Assembly: GCF_900215605.1 (NCBI RefSeq)
Contig: NZ_OBEL01000002.1
Location: 372,001-436,000, forward strand
DNA length: 64,000 bases
Source of the DNA: Cohaesibacter gelatinilyticus
GTDB taxonomy: Bacteria; Pseudomonadota; Alphaproteobacteria; Rhizobiales; Cohaesibacteraceae
Direction: 5' to 3'
In this document: piece after piece, positions 52,928 to 60,965 of the stretch
How the letters are laid out: the number at the start of each line of letters is the position of its first letter
Position numbering within the stretch: position 1 is the stretch's first letter
Notes under the pieces: generated by a model
The model's input: only the letters and a program-made list of their open reading frames with translations
What the model was told of the DNA's origin: nothing
Databases searched by the model: none
Translations under genes and position numbers: made by a program

Positions 52928-53959
52928 CTAGGTTCTCACGATAAGAAGAAGCCCCGCCATGGCAATCAGGAGGACAATGGTTTGGAAAATGACGAACAGA
53001 AGAATGTCGGGGCCTACCCTGCGCAGCACGCTGAAAGATGTCTGCATGCCGAGTGCGACCAGGCCCATGAGGATAAAGGTTTGAGATCCTGCTGTTAGAA
53101 TCGATTGCAACGCATTCGGGATCAAACCCAGACTCTGGATTGTGACCAACCCAAGGAAACCGAGCAGAAATGGCGGAACCAGTTGCTTGCGTGGCTGGGT
53201 TTCATCCGCTGATATTTCCGTATGCGACCGGAAGAAAGCCGCCACCAGAACAGCCAAGGGCATCAATAGGGCCACCCGGGTCAGTTTGGTGATCGTGGTG
53301 ATATATCCGGCTTGATCGGACAGCGCATAGCCTGCGCCGATTGCCTGACCATAACCGTGAATGACCCCTCCGATATAATAACCTGCGGTAACGTCCCCAA
53401 CCTCGGCAACACTGAAGATAAGCGGCACGAGGAGCATACCAAGTGCACTCAACGCAGTTACCGTGATCGCGGTAAACGCCACATCTTCGTGCTTAATCCC
53501 ACTCCGGTTAGTAAAAGAATGTTTCGGCAGGACACTGGAAATGGTGGTGGCTGCCGCTGCTCCACAAATTCCAACGGATGTTCCGGTCAGAACAGCAAAT
53601 GCCATCGGCCGATTCATCAACTTTGCAAGAAGCAACCCACTGCCAAGTGATGCAGCCAACGCAACGATAGCTATCAACATCGGGACCCAGCCCAGAGATA
53701 TCAGATCGTCAAAGGCGATCCGACATCCAAGCAATAGGATGCCAGTTTTCAAGACGCTGTCGGAAGTGAAGCGGATGCCATCTTCAAGGGAAGTGGCCGA
53801 AGATGCCATTTGCAAGAATAGCCCACACAAAAGCGCCAGTAATGCCGTTGGAAAACCGATTGTCGGGGCCAACACCAGACAACAGCCAGCAACCAGTGCG
53901 CACAAAGCGACGCCGCCAGTATGCGCACTGGCCGACTTAAATGCGTCCGTCATATGCAT
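52928..53959 (-). CDS. YeiH family putative sulfate/sulfite exporter
   Basis: A 343-residue membrane protein of about ten helices, UPF0324/YeiH family. Family-typical segments are ILLLGCRIAFDDLISLG, FAVLTGTSVGICGAAAATTI (about residues 120-145), ALGMLLVPLIF and YIGGVIHGYGQAIGAGYALS. The family is often found in organosulfonate gene clusters as a putative exporter of sulfite or sulfate. The gene overlaps the ThDP enzyme stop by about 20 bp; two ATG codons six bases apart (53959, 53953) are possible starts. In this operon it would remove sulfite freed by the desulfinase. Confidence 0.83.
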   Translation of the reverse strand: MHMTDAFKSASAHTGGVALCALVAGCCLVLAPTIGFPTALLALLCGLFLQMASSATSLEDGIRFTSDSVLKTGILLLGCRIAFDDLISLGWVPMLIAIVALAASLGSGLLLAKLMNRPMAFAVLTGTSVGICGAAAATTISSVLPKHSFTNRSGIKHEDVAFTAITVTALSALGMLLVPLIFSVAEVGDVTAGYYIGGVIHGYGQAIGAGYALSDQAGYITTITKLTRVALLMPLAVLVAAFFRSHTEISADETQPRKQLVPPFLLGFLGLVTIQSLGLIPNALQSILTAGSQTFILMGLVALGMQTSFSVLRRVGPDILLFVIFQTIVLLIAMAGLLLIVRT

Positions 53960-55559
53960 GGCGATCAATCAGGGCTGCAATGACCGAAAAACGATCACTC
54001 TCCTGAGCATTCTTCAGCGCTGACGCCAATTCCACACGGGACCTGACCGTGTAGCCGTTCCCGCCAAATGCCTTCCCGATACCTTCGAAATCATGCCTAT
54101 CAAAATCGACACCTGAATTTTCCAACTGACGCTGGCGTTGCTTAAGTTCGATCAAGGCCAAGCTCGCATCGACAAAAACAACAAAGGTCGTCTTCAGCCC
54201 AAGTTCAGCAGCCGTCGACAACTCGCCCGCTACCATCAACATGCCGGCATCGCCGGAGAACGAAACGACAGTTCGTTCGGGGTCAGCAAGTTCGGTGCCC
54301 ATGGCCAATGGCACCGCACAACCCATCGTGCAGAGCGCAGAGGATTGCAACAATGTGCGCGGCTCGAAACAGGTCCACATTTGCGACAGCAATATCCGGT
54401 GGGCACCGGAATCGACGGTAGCGATCGTGTCCCTGGGAAGACATTTCCGGCATTCATCGATAACCGCACCGGGACCCCAGTCATCGTCTTTGGGAAAATC
54501 CGCATCAAGTTGCAATTTCGCCCGCACAACCTCACCGTCCGACCATGTCGAAATGGGTGCCACGCTCTCCGTGAGGGCGTCAAGTGTCGCCCCGGCGTCT
54601 GCTATGAAATTGAGCGAAGCCTGATGCATATAGTGAGTGTTGGGCACAGCCGAAATATCGATTACATCCGTTTCGGACGGGTCCCACATCTCACGCCACC
54701 CGGTACGCATCTCGATTGGGTCATAGCCAACACACAAGATCAGGTCCGCAGATTGAACCAGCGGCATAAGCGTCTTGTCATTCAGAGGTGACAGACCGGC
54801 CCCGCCCAGACACAAGGGATGATCCTCAGGAACGATACCTTTGGCCTTGTAGGTCGTAATGAACGGAACATTGTGTTTTTCAACAAAATTCCGGATTTGC
54901 GGTCCGGACGTTTCTTGCACCGCATCCAGACCGATGATCATCAACGGGCGTTTGGCTGCGCCAAGCCATTGCCGGGCCTGATCAAGGTTCTGCCCTGAAG
55001 CGGGTTGCACCGGGCTCGCGACAGGCCGCCGACGTCTTGGCAACTGACCCGGCACCTCATCCGCAACGCTGATCGGCACATCGATAAGAACAGGACCGCA
55101 TCGCCCTTCGGTCGCAATCCCGACGGCCTTGTCGGCAATGATGTCTGCACCCTTGGCCGTCAGACGAAATGTTGCTTTGGTGATCGGCCTGAAGACGGCT
55201 TCATGATCGAGCACCTGATGGGTATAAGTCAGAGCTTCATCCGCATCGACGCAACCTGTCAGCACGATCAGGGGAACGCGGTCCTGATGGGCATTGGCAA
55301 TCACATTGGTACCGTTGACGACACCGGGTCCGACCGTCGCCACCAGAATGCCCGGAGCTCCCGTGCGATGATAGGTGCCTTCAGCCATGAATCCGGCGTT
55401 GTTTTCATGTTTGCACAGGACGAACTCGATACCAGCCTTTTCCAGAGCGTCGACAATTGTGAGGACTTCTCCTCCTGGCATGCCAAATGCAAACCGGCAT
55501 CCAGCCTCATACAAGCGCTCGGCAATAAGGTCTGCTGCGCGGAGATTTGATGGTGTCAT
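53937..55559 (-). CDS. Acetolactate-synthase-like ThDP enzyme, probable 2-oxo acid decarboxylase
   Basis: A 540-residue thiamine-diphosphate enzyme with the three POX-fold domains. The cofactor-activating Glu lies in CKHENNAGFMAEGTYHRTG (about residue 50). The Mg-ThDP motif near residue 430 begins GDAGMLMVAGELSTAAELGL and ends VDASLALIE, so the usual Asn that binds the metal is Asp. Annotations of this kind cover true acetolactate synthases and 2-oxo acid decarboxylases; in cyanobacteria a protein once called acetolactate synthase is the 2-oxoglutarate decarboxylase paired with SSADH. No regulatory (IlvN) subunit gene is present. Here decarboxylation of 4-sulfino-2-oxobutanoate to 3-sulfinopropanal is proposed. 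Confidence 0.82.
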   Translation of the reverse strand: MTPSNLRAADLIAERLYEAGCRFAFGMPGGEVLTIVDALEKAGIEFVLCKHENNAGFMAEGTYHRTGAPGILVATVGPGVVNGTNVIANAHQDRVPLIVLTGCVDADEALTYTHQVLDHEAVFRPITKATFRLTAKGADIIADKAVGIATEGRCGPVLIDVPISVADEVPGQLPRRRRPVASPVQPASGQNLDQARQWLGAAKRPLMIIGLDAVQETSGPQIRNFVEKHNVPFITTYKAKGIVPEDHPLCLGGAGLSPLNDKTLMPLVQSADLILCVGYDPIEMRTGWREMWDPSETDVIDISAVPNTHYMHQASLNFIADAGATLDALTESVAPISTWSDGEVVRAKLQLDADFPKDDDWGPGAVIDECRKCLPRDTIATVDSGAHRILLSQMWTCFEPRTLLQSSALCTMGCAVPLAMGTELADPERTVVSFSGDAGMLMVAGELSTAAELGLKTTFVVFVDASLALIELKQRQRQLENSGVDFDRHDFEGIGKAFGGNGYTVRSRVELASALKNAQESDRFSVIAALIDRHAYDGRI

Positions 55560-55570
55560 GATCGTGGTCT

Positions 55571-56797
55571 CTATTCTGCCTTTGCGCGGGCTTCAGCCTT
55601 GAGATGGCCGTCCCGTGTTTGCGGCGTTTTCATTCCAAGGATGCTGCCAGCAACTTGTGTGCGCAGAATCTGGGCGGTACCGCCACCAATGGTGAACATC
55701 CGGGCGTCCCTCGCCATCCGTTCCAGCGGCAGGTTGCGCGAGTAACCCGCAGCACCGTGGATCTGCAATGCGTCATTCGTCACCTTGATGGCTGTTTCGG
55801 AAGCCAGAATCTTGGCTTGAGCGGCTGTTGCCATGTCCGGGAAACCGGTTCCCGCGCCAAGTGCCGCCTGATGTATCAGGGCCCTTGCTGCGGCCAGGCC
55901 GATTGACATGTCCGCCAGCATCCATTGAAGTCCCTGGAATTCGGCGATCGGGCGTCCGAATTGCTGGCGTGTTCTGGCATAGTCAAGCGCCAGCTCATAA
56001 GCCCCCTGAGCCACGCCGAGGGCGACCGTTGCGGCACCGACGCGCTGACCATTATAGGCATTCATCAGACCGGCAAATCCGCGTTTGATGCCCTCGGGTG
56101 GGATCACCATCATGTCTTCCGGAACCCTCAGGTCATCCAGAATGACTTCAGTTTCGGGAATACCCCGCAACCCCATTGCGGGTTCCCGGCGCCCAATCAC
56201 CAGGCCCTCAGCCTTGCCGCGCACTGCAATGAAGCCAGCGATACCCTGCGGCATACCATCCTCGATTACGCGCGCAAAGATCAGATGGAGTTTCGACACA
56301 CCACCACCGGTAATCCAGTGTTTGGTGCCATTCAGCACATAGTGATCACCGTGCTTTTCGGCCGTGGTGGTCATCTCCGTCGCCGCGCTGCCCGCTCCGG
56401 GCTCGGTGATGCAGATGGCCGGTTTATCTCCTGCGAGAACAAGCGCGGAAGCCAGTTTCTTCTGCTTGCTGGAACCGTATTTCATGATGGCTCCAACACC
56501 ACCCATATTGGCTTCAACCACGATCCGTGCAGTGACGCCACAGACCTTGGCCATCTCCTCAATGACAAGTACGGCGTCGAAATAGGTAAGTCCTTGGCCG
56601 CCAAATTCCGTCGGGATCGTCATGCCCATGAATCCGGCCTTTGTCAGGTCTTCAACATTTTGCCAAGGATAGTCTTCGGTCCGGTCCGTATCGGCAGCCC
56701 GGTCGCGAAACTTGGTTTCTGCGAGCTTTTTTGCTGCATCCTGAAGAAGTTTCTGCTCCATACTCAGCTGTAGAACCACACTCGTCTGCGTGCCCAT
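55571..56797 (-). CDS. acd: Acyl-CoA dehydrogenase superfamily, 3-sulfinopropanoyl-CoA desulfinase-like
   Basis: A 408-residue flavoprotein of the acyl-CoA dehydrogenase fold (MGMTIPTEFGGQG, ICITEPGAGSAATEMTTTAE, WITGGGVSKLHLIFARV). The catalytic Glu of ordinary dehydrogenases (YEGT) is replaced: the site reads FTIGGGTAQILR with Gly at 372. The alternative Glu of isovaleryl-CoA and long-chain enzymes is also gone: NAYNGQRVGA gives Gln at 251. An Arg at 91 (TARIVVEANMGG) matches the sulfinate-binding Arg of 3-sulfinopropanoyl-CoA desulfinase from Advenella. That enzyme has the same Gln. It removes sulfite from 3-sulfinopropanoyl-CoA, leaving propionyl-CoA. First gene of the operon; GGAGAG precedes the ATG. 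Confidence 0.85.
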   Translation of the reverse strand: MGTQTSVVLQLSMEQKLLQDAAKKLAETKFRDRAADTDRTEDYPWQNVEDLTKAGFMGMTIPTEFGGQGLTYFDAVLVIEEMAKVCGVTARIVVEANMGGVGAIMKYGSSKQKKLASALVLAGDKPAICITEPGAGSAATEMTTTAEKHGDHYVLNGTKHWITGGGVSKLHLIFARVIEDGMPQGIAGFIAVRGKAEGLVIGRREPAMGLRGIPETEVILDDLRVPEDMMVIPPEGIKRGFAGLMNAYNGQRVGAATVALGVAQGAYELALDYARTRQQFGRPIAEFQGLQWMLADMSIGLAAARALIHQAALGAGTGFPDMATAAQAKILASETAIKVTNDALQIHGAAGYSRNLPLERMARDARMFTIGGGTAQILRTQVAGSILGMKTPQTRDGHLKAEARAKAE

Positions 56798-56892
56798 GAC
56801 ACTCTCCATATCTGTTTGATCAGAGAGTAGAGTTGAAGTAACATCATGACAATCGAATTAGAATGTAGAAGATATACAGAAATATTGAAGTT

Positions 56893-57756
56893 ATGCAGAC
56901 ACGTATGCTTAGAACCTTCGCCAGGATTGCCCAAATCGGATCGTTCGCTCAGACCGCCGAACACCTGAACATGACGCTGTCCGCCGTTTCCATGCAAATG
57001 AAGACACTGGAAGAGGAGTTGGGTGTGAAGCTGTTTGATCGATCCTATCGACCGCCGCAACTCACACCCATCGGCCGCGCCGTGGCCGAGAACGCAATCA
57101 GTCTGCTATATGCTGAGGATACACTTGTCCGGCTTTGCTATCCCGATGACAAGTTGGCCGGGCATTTCAGGATTGGGCTTGTTACGACAGCAAGTGTGCG
57201 TTTGATACCCGGCTTCCTGAAAAATGCCGCCAAATTGGCACCGGATGCAACATTTTCTCTCGAAACCGGGCTTTCGGAGTTCCTTGAGAGAAAAGTGCTG
57301 TCAGGCCAACTCGACGCGGCAATCGTAACGGCATCGAGCAATACCGACGCGCAACTGCATTATGAGCTCCTGTATGACGAGCCGCTTGTTTTTGCAATAC
57401 CGAGCGGTATCAAACATGTGCCCTTCGACACATTGATCGCCGACAGGACGTTCCTGCAATTCATGCCAAGCACTGGTATCGGCAAACTGATTTCCAACCA
57501 GATGTTCAAGCTGCGAAAGGGCAAACAAAGCTCTGCTGTGGTCCTGAACAATGTGGAGGCGATCGTGGAATGCGTGAAAGCTGGAGTGGGTTTTACATTG
57601 CTGCCCAAACCCGACATCTTACGGTATGCTGACGAAAGCGTGCACATCATGTGTCCTGAAGAGATCCAATTATCCCGCAAGCTGGTTCTGACAACAGTTC
57701 ACGACAGCTTTACCCATCATTGGGTAAAAACGCTGAAAAACTTGCTCATATCTTAG
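56893..57756 (+). CDS. LysR family transcriptional regulator
   Basis: A 287-residue LysR protein; winged helix in residues 1-62 (MLRTFARIAQIGSFAQTAEH, MTLSAVSMQMKTLEEELGVK), then the effector domain. It is divergent from the desulfinase operon with a 95-bp gap, which fits activation of that operon by an intermediate. The start at MQTRML has few alternatives. The inducer is unknown but would report the organosulfur substrate if the pathway proposal holds. Confidence 0.83.
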   Translation: MQTRMLRTFARIAQIGSFAQTAEHLNMTLSAVSMQMKTLEEELGVKLFDRSYRPPQLTPIGRAVAENAISLLYAEDTLVRLCYPDDKLAGHFRIGLVTTASVRLIPGFLKNAAKLAPDATFSLETGLSEFLERKVLSGQLDAAIVTASSNTDAQLHYELLYDEPLVFAIPSGIKHVPFDTLIADRTFLQFMPSTGIGKLISNQMFKLRKGKQSSAVVLNNVEAIVECVKAGVGFTLLPKPDILRYADESVHIMCPEEIQLSRKLVLTTVHDSFTHHWVKTLKNLLIS

Positions 57757-57813
57757 CTCGCAGGATGCCTCATTCAAGAACGAGGCAAAGCAGCAAAATG
57801 AAGATGTCTCATC

Positions 57814-58485
57814 TTAATCCGCTGTTCCAATTCGTATTGGCCTTCGTCCGCGCACAATATAGATTTGCTCTCCTCCGCCGGTGGCATTCGGACCGAACAC
57901 TCTGGTATTGGAAGCCTGAGAAGCAGCGCGCCCGACAATGATCACTGAACCAGCAGGAATGAGATATGCAGATCGGTTTGTTGCATCATTGCCTCTCGGC
58001 AATGCCAGGAATTTTTCTGCACCCTTGGTGCTCATATATATTTGTCGGCTGAACCATCGACTGGGATTTGAACCGCCGCCATCCCGATGGTGCCGATGAA
58101 CAACAATCGGCTTGTTCAGCTTTATCAACATTGCTCCGGCGGCAAAAGCATTTCGGACTCGCCTCCTTTCCACTTTTGACCCAACAGACTGAAACGCCTT
58201 GGGACCTCTTGTAAGCACTTGATGTCCAACCAGACTTTGCGGTTTTATTGCCTTCGAAAAACTTTTTTGCATATTTAGCGCAGTGGACGGCTTGGGGCTT
58301 TTCCCTTGAGCTTTCGAAGGCTTTCTCGCCTTCGACCCGGGTTTCGATTTTGGACGCTTGGCTTTCACAAACTTGGGTGGCGCAGCAAATGCGCTGCCAA
58401 CTTTTACCACATTCGGCAGACAAGTCGGCAGCGCAAGAATGCCAAGCGCAAACAAAAAGCTCATCAACGGTTTGGCGATTTCCAT
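57814..58485 (-). CDS. Secreted Lys/Pro-rich protein with C-terminal globular domain
   Basis: A 223-residue exported protein. N-terminal signal or anchor (PLMSFLFALGILALPTCLPN), then an about 60-residue Lys/Pro/Ser-rich linker (KAKRPKSKPGSKARKPSKAQ), then an unrecognised C-terminal domain of about 110 residues. That domain closes with AYLIPAGSVIIVGRAASQ and NATGGGEQIYIVRG, a glycine-rich strand pattern that recalls some polymorphic-toxin ADP-ribosyltransferase ends; this is a weak resemblance. The gene starts 4 bp after the previous stop. The overall arrangement suggests an effector-like exported protein. Confidence 0.45.
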   Translation of the reverse strand: MEIAKPLMSFLFALGILALPTCLPNVVKVGSAFAAPPKFVKAKRPKSKPGSKARKPSKAQGKSPKPSTALNMQKSFSKAIKPQSLVGHQVLTRGPKAFQSVGSKVERRRVRNAFAAGAMLIKLNKPIVVHRHHRDGGGSNPSRWFSRQIYMSTKGAEKFLALPRGNDATNRSAYLIPAGSVIIVGRAASQASNTRVFGPNATGGGEQIYIVRGRRPIRIGTAD

Positions 58486-58489
58486 GAGA

Positions 58490-59698
58490 TTAGAAATCCT
58501 CGCGAACAAACTTGATCAAACCACCATAGATAGCTCGAAATGCCTCAGCATCCTCATCGAATAACAGTGCCAGAGCCCGCCCGTCACGTGTTCCAAATTC
58601 TTTTGCCTCCTTGAGGCTCAAAGCTGGCTTACCCAATGCGCCATTCATGGCCTGAAGCTCTTGGGTGAGGGAACCGCCTTCACGTCTGGTTTGTCCCAAC
58701 TTCAAAAAGAATTCTGCAATACTATTGGAACTCATTTTTGTGGTTTGAGAAACGGCACCACCATCAGTCAGAAGAAGCTTGCTGATTTTTGACCCGATCC
58801 CTGGATCCAATTCTCTCAGAAAGAGTCTTGGATTCTCCATCAGATAGAGAGCACTCTGGTCATTCAGAGATTCATGAATGCCCATCACATAAGCAAGGGG
58901 GATGATCGGTTTTTGCGTGAACCGGGATGCATCCTTCTTGATGAAGGCAGTAATGAGTTCGGGATAAGCAAAGTCATCAACCTTGATGCCCTCGACACTA
59001 TTGTCGATGGACGCTGTTTCTATTGTCAAACCCTGTCCCGCCATATGACCAGCCAACCATGGCAGATATACCTCTTTTCGAATGCGCGCATATTCATTCC
59101 AGGATGTCGGAGAACCGCCCAAATTGCTGCTGATGACTGCGGGCAGAGGTACATTCTTTCGATAATCCTCTCTTGAGGAAACTGGTTTACCGGCTTTTTC
59201 CATATAGTCGAAAAAGCTGTCAGGCAGGCTTCCAAAACGTGAGATCCACCCCTGGCGAATCCGGCGGTTCTTCTCATCTTTGATAGCGAGATAGTCACTG
59301 ACCTTCATGCCGAAAATTTTTGCAAGTTGCTTGATATTACCCTGATTGAACCATTCAACATTCGGCCTGATGGTCGCCCCCAGATCGCGCAAGGTCATTA
59401 TGGCAAGTTCACCATAAACACGCTCGACATCTGCAGGAGCAGGCGAAAACCGGCCTTCCCAGATCGCTCGGGATATTTCGCGTTCGGAAACCCCGACAAA
59501 GCTTGCATATTCCACGAATTGATCAAACACCCCCTGGTTATTGACCACAAGAGTGTCGGAAAGCTGCCCTGCATCGAACTGGGGTGTGAAGCCGGCGTAA
59601 CTGAAATTGGCATACCCAAACGTGGCAAGATAGACCAGCATTGAACATATTGCCGTTGTTCTCACGAGCTTTCTATTTGTTTTATTTGATATTTTCAT
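58490..59698 (-). CDS. Secreted protein of unknown function
   Basis: A 402-residue protein with a signal peptide (MKISNKTNRKLVRTTAICSM to about residue 38, SYAG). The rest is a helical chain without recognised domain, containing WFNQGNIKQLAKIFGMKVSD and NSVEGIKVDDFAYPELITAF, and no cysteine in the mature part. The start at MKISNK is chosen since AAGGGT precedes it; an in-frame ATG six codons upstream lacks a ribosome site. It stands 142 bp after the Hint-protein gene and 4 bp before the next secreted gene. The function is unknown. Confidence 0.5.
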   Translation of the reverse strand: MKISNKTNRKLVRTTAICSMLVYLATFGYANFSYAGFTPQFDAGQLSDTLVVNNQGVFDQFVEYASFVGVSEREISRAIWEGRFSPAPADVERVYGELAIMTLRDLGATIRPNVEWFNQGNIKQLAKIFGMKVSDYLAIKDEKNRRIRQGWISRFGSLPDSFFDYMEKAGKPVSSREDYRKNVPLPAVISSNLGGSPTSWNEYARIRKEVYLPWLAGHMAGQGLTIETASIDNSVEGIKVDDFAYPELITAFIKKDASRFTQKPIIPLAYVMGIHESLNDQSALYLMENPRLFLRELDPGIGSKISKLLLTDGGAVSQTTKMSSNSIAEFFLKLGQTRREGGSLTQELQAMNGALGKPALSLKEAKEFGTRDGRALALLFDEDAEAFRAIYGGLIKFVREDF

Positions 59699-59840
59699 CT
59701 CAAGACCCTTTCTCATTTGATCAGATTAATGCTTGATGTTTCGGAACGGGCACCTGACGTGAGGACGCACTTCTTCCTTTGCGAGAACCCTTGAGGGCAT
59801 CACATGAATGACAGTATCCGTTCCGATTTTAGGGAATTAT

Positions 59841-60524
59841 CTAGCCAGCAATTCGGTTGGCCATTTGATCGGCTTCGATGTCGTGCTTTGACACGTCACG
59901 AAAGCGATATGCCAAGTCGCTCAATATTGAACGGAGGCCGCGCATATATCCGAAATTATGAACCAGTGCGCCCTGCACGAAGTAATTGTGCTGTTTGAAC
60001 GTGATCAGATTACAGACTGCTTCATAGTGATCAGATGGCGTTATGCTCTCAATCACATTGAGTTGGATATCACCATTCTCGGAATATTCGTGAAACTCGT
60101 CACCCAACCGCAAGGCGCAGGTCCATTTCCATCCCCTCGACGTCATGAAAGGGTGAGACCAGGTGGATTTGATCGGCTTGGCATGATTACGCGTTTGGAG
60201 CAACCAGAGCCTGCGCAATCCATAATGCCTTACCGCAGTTACCGGCCTTGAGATCACTCTCTCACTCCCCGGATCATATGATAAAATCTCATGATCCGGC
60301 TCTATCTTTCCAAGTGCTTGCCATCCGGTGGGTGTCAGAATTGGCGTATCCAATGTGAAGCAGCCTCCACCGCCTCCACCGGAATTACGCTGGCGATCAC
60401 GCTCTATTTGCAAGTTTGTTTGGCCTGCATTAAACGCACCGCCGACATTTGGGTCTCGACCCAACCCACAAGACCCACAACCAGACACTCCGCCTCCAGG
60501 CGCACCACAATTTGGACATCCCAT
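59841..60524 (-). CDS. Zinc-ribbon / Hint (bacterial intein-like) domain protein
   Basis: A 227-residue protein. The N-terminus carries two CxxC pairs (C3, C6, C16, C19) fitting a zinc ribbon, then a Gly-rich spacer. Residues 55-190 form a Hint domain: C55 starts CFTLDTPILTPTGWQALGK, block B is TWSHPF (T121, H124), and the last block is YFVQGALVHN (H189, N190). The residue after it is F191, not Cys/Ser/Thr, so true splicing is unlikely but autocleavage at both ends is possible. A 37-residue tail follows. AAGGAG precedes the ATG. Confidence 0.75.
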   Translation of the reverse strand: MGCPNCGAPGGGVSGCGSCGLGRDPNVGGAFNAGQTNLQIERDRQRNSGGGGGGCFTLDTPILTPTGWQALGKIEPDHEILSYDPGSERVISRPVTAVRHYGLRRLWLLQTRNHAKPIKSTWSHPFMTSRGWKWTCALRLGDEFHEYSENGDIQLNVIESITPSDHYEAVCNLITFKQHNYFVQGALVHNFGYMRGLRSILSDLAYRFRDVSKHDIEADQMANRIAG

Positions 60525-60551
60525 AGCACTTCTCCTTGTTTGAGGTTTCAA

Positions 60552-60824
60552 TTATCGCGTACACAGCTCGATGCAGCGTCCACGATTGAGTTTGCAGGAC
60601 TTCATGCAGTCATCCTGCTGTGATTTTTCGTAGCCTTCCGACAATCCCCAGGCCAGCAGAAGCGCCGCAATGCCTCCCAGCACAACGGCACCATTGTCGG
60701 GCTGCGATCTGGTCGTTTGGCTCTGCTTATTGCTTGAAGAATTAGGTTTGCTCTGATCTGCGAGTGCACTTGAACAAACCAGCGGCAGCGCGATCATCAA
60801 AGTCAGCATCAGTCTCATCTTCAT
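60552..60824 (-). CDS. Small exported protein with cysteine-rich C-terminus
   Basis: A 90-residue protein. N-terminal signal MKMRLMLTLMIALPLVCSSA, a Gln/Ser-rich stretch, one membrane helix (AVVLGGIAALLLAWGLSEGY) and the tail DDCMKSCKLNRGRCIELCTR with four Cys in CxxxC arrangements. The start ATG lies after AAAGGA. It is the first gene of the Hint operon, 27 bp before the next start. No family is recognised. Confidence 0.5.
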   Translation of the reverse strand: MKMRLMLTLMIALPLVCSSALADQSKPNSSSNKQSQTTRSQPDNGAVVLGGIAALLLAWGLSEGYEKSQQDDCMKSCKLNRGRCIELCTR

Positions 60825-60965
60825 AATCCTTTGCTTTGGAACGAATAGGATTTACTCTGTCCGGTACGAACAGGATCAGCTTGGCCAATTCATCCCGGCC
60901 TTGTAAAAGCAAAAGCACGGAATTTCATCAAATTCCAAATATTATTCAATTTTTACAGCAACTTA

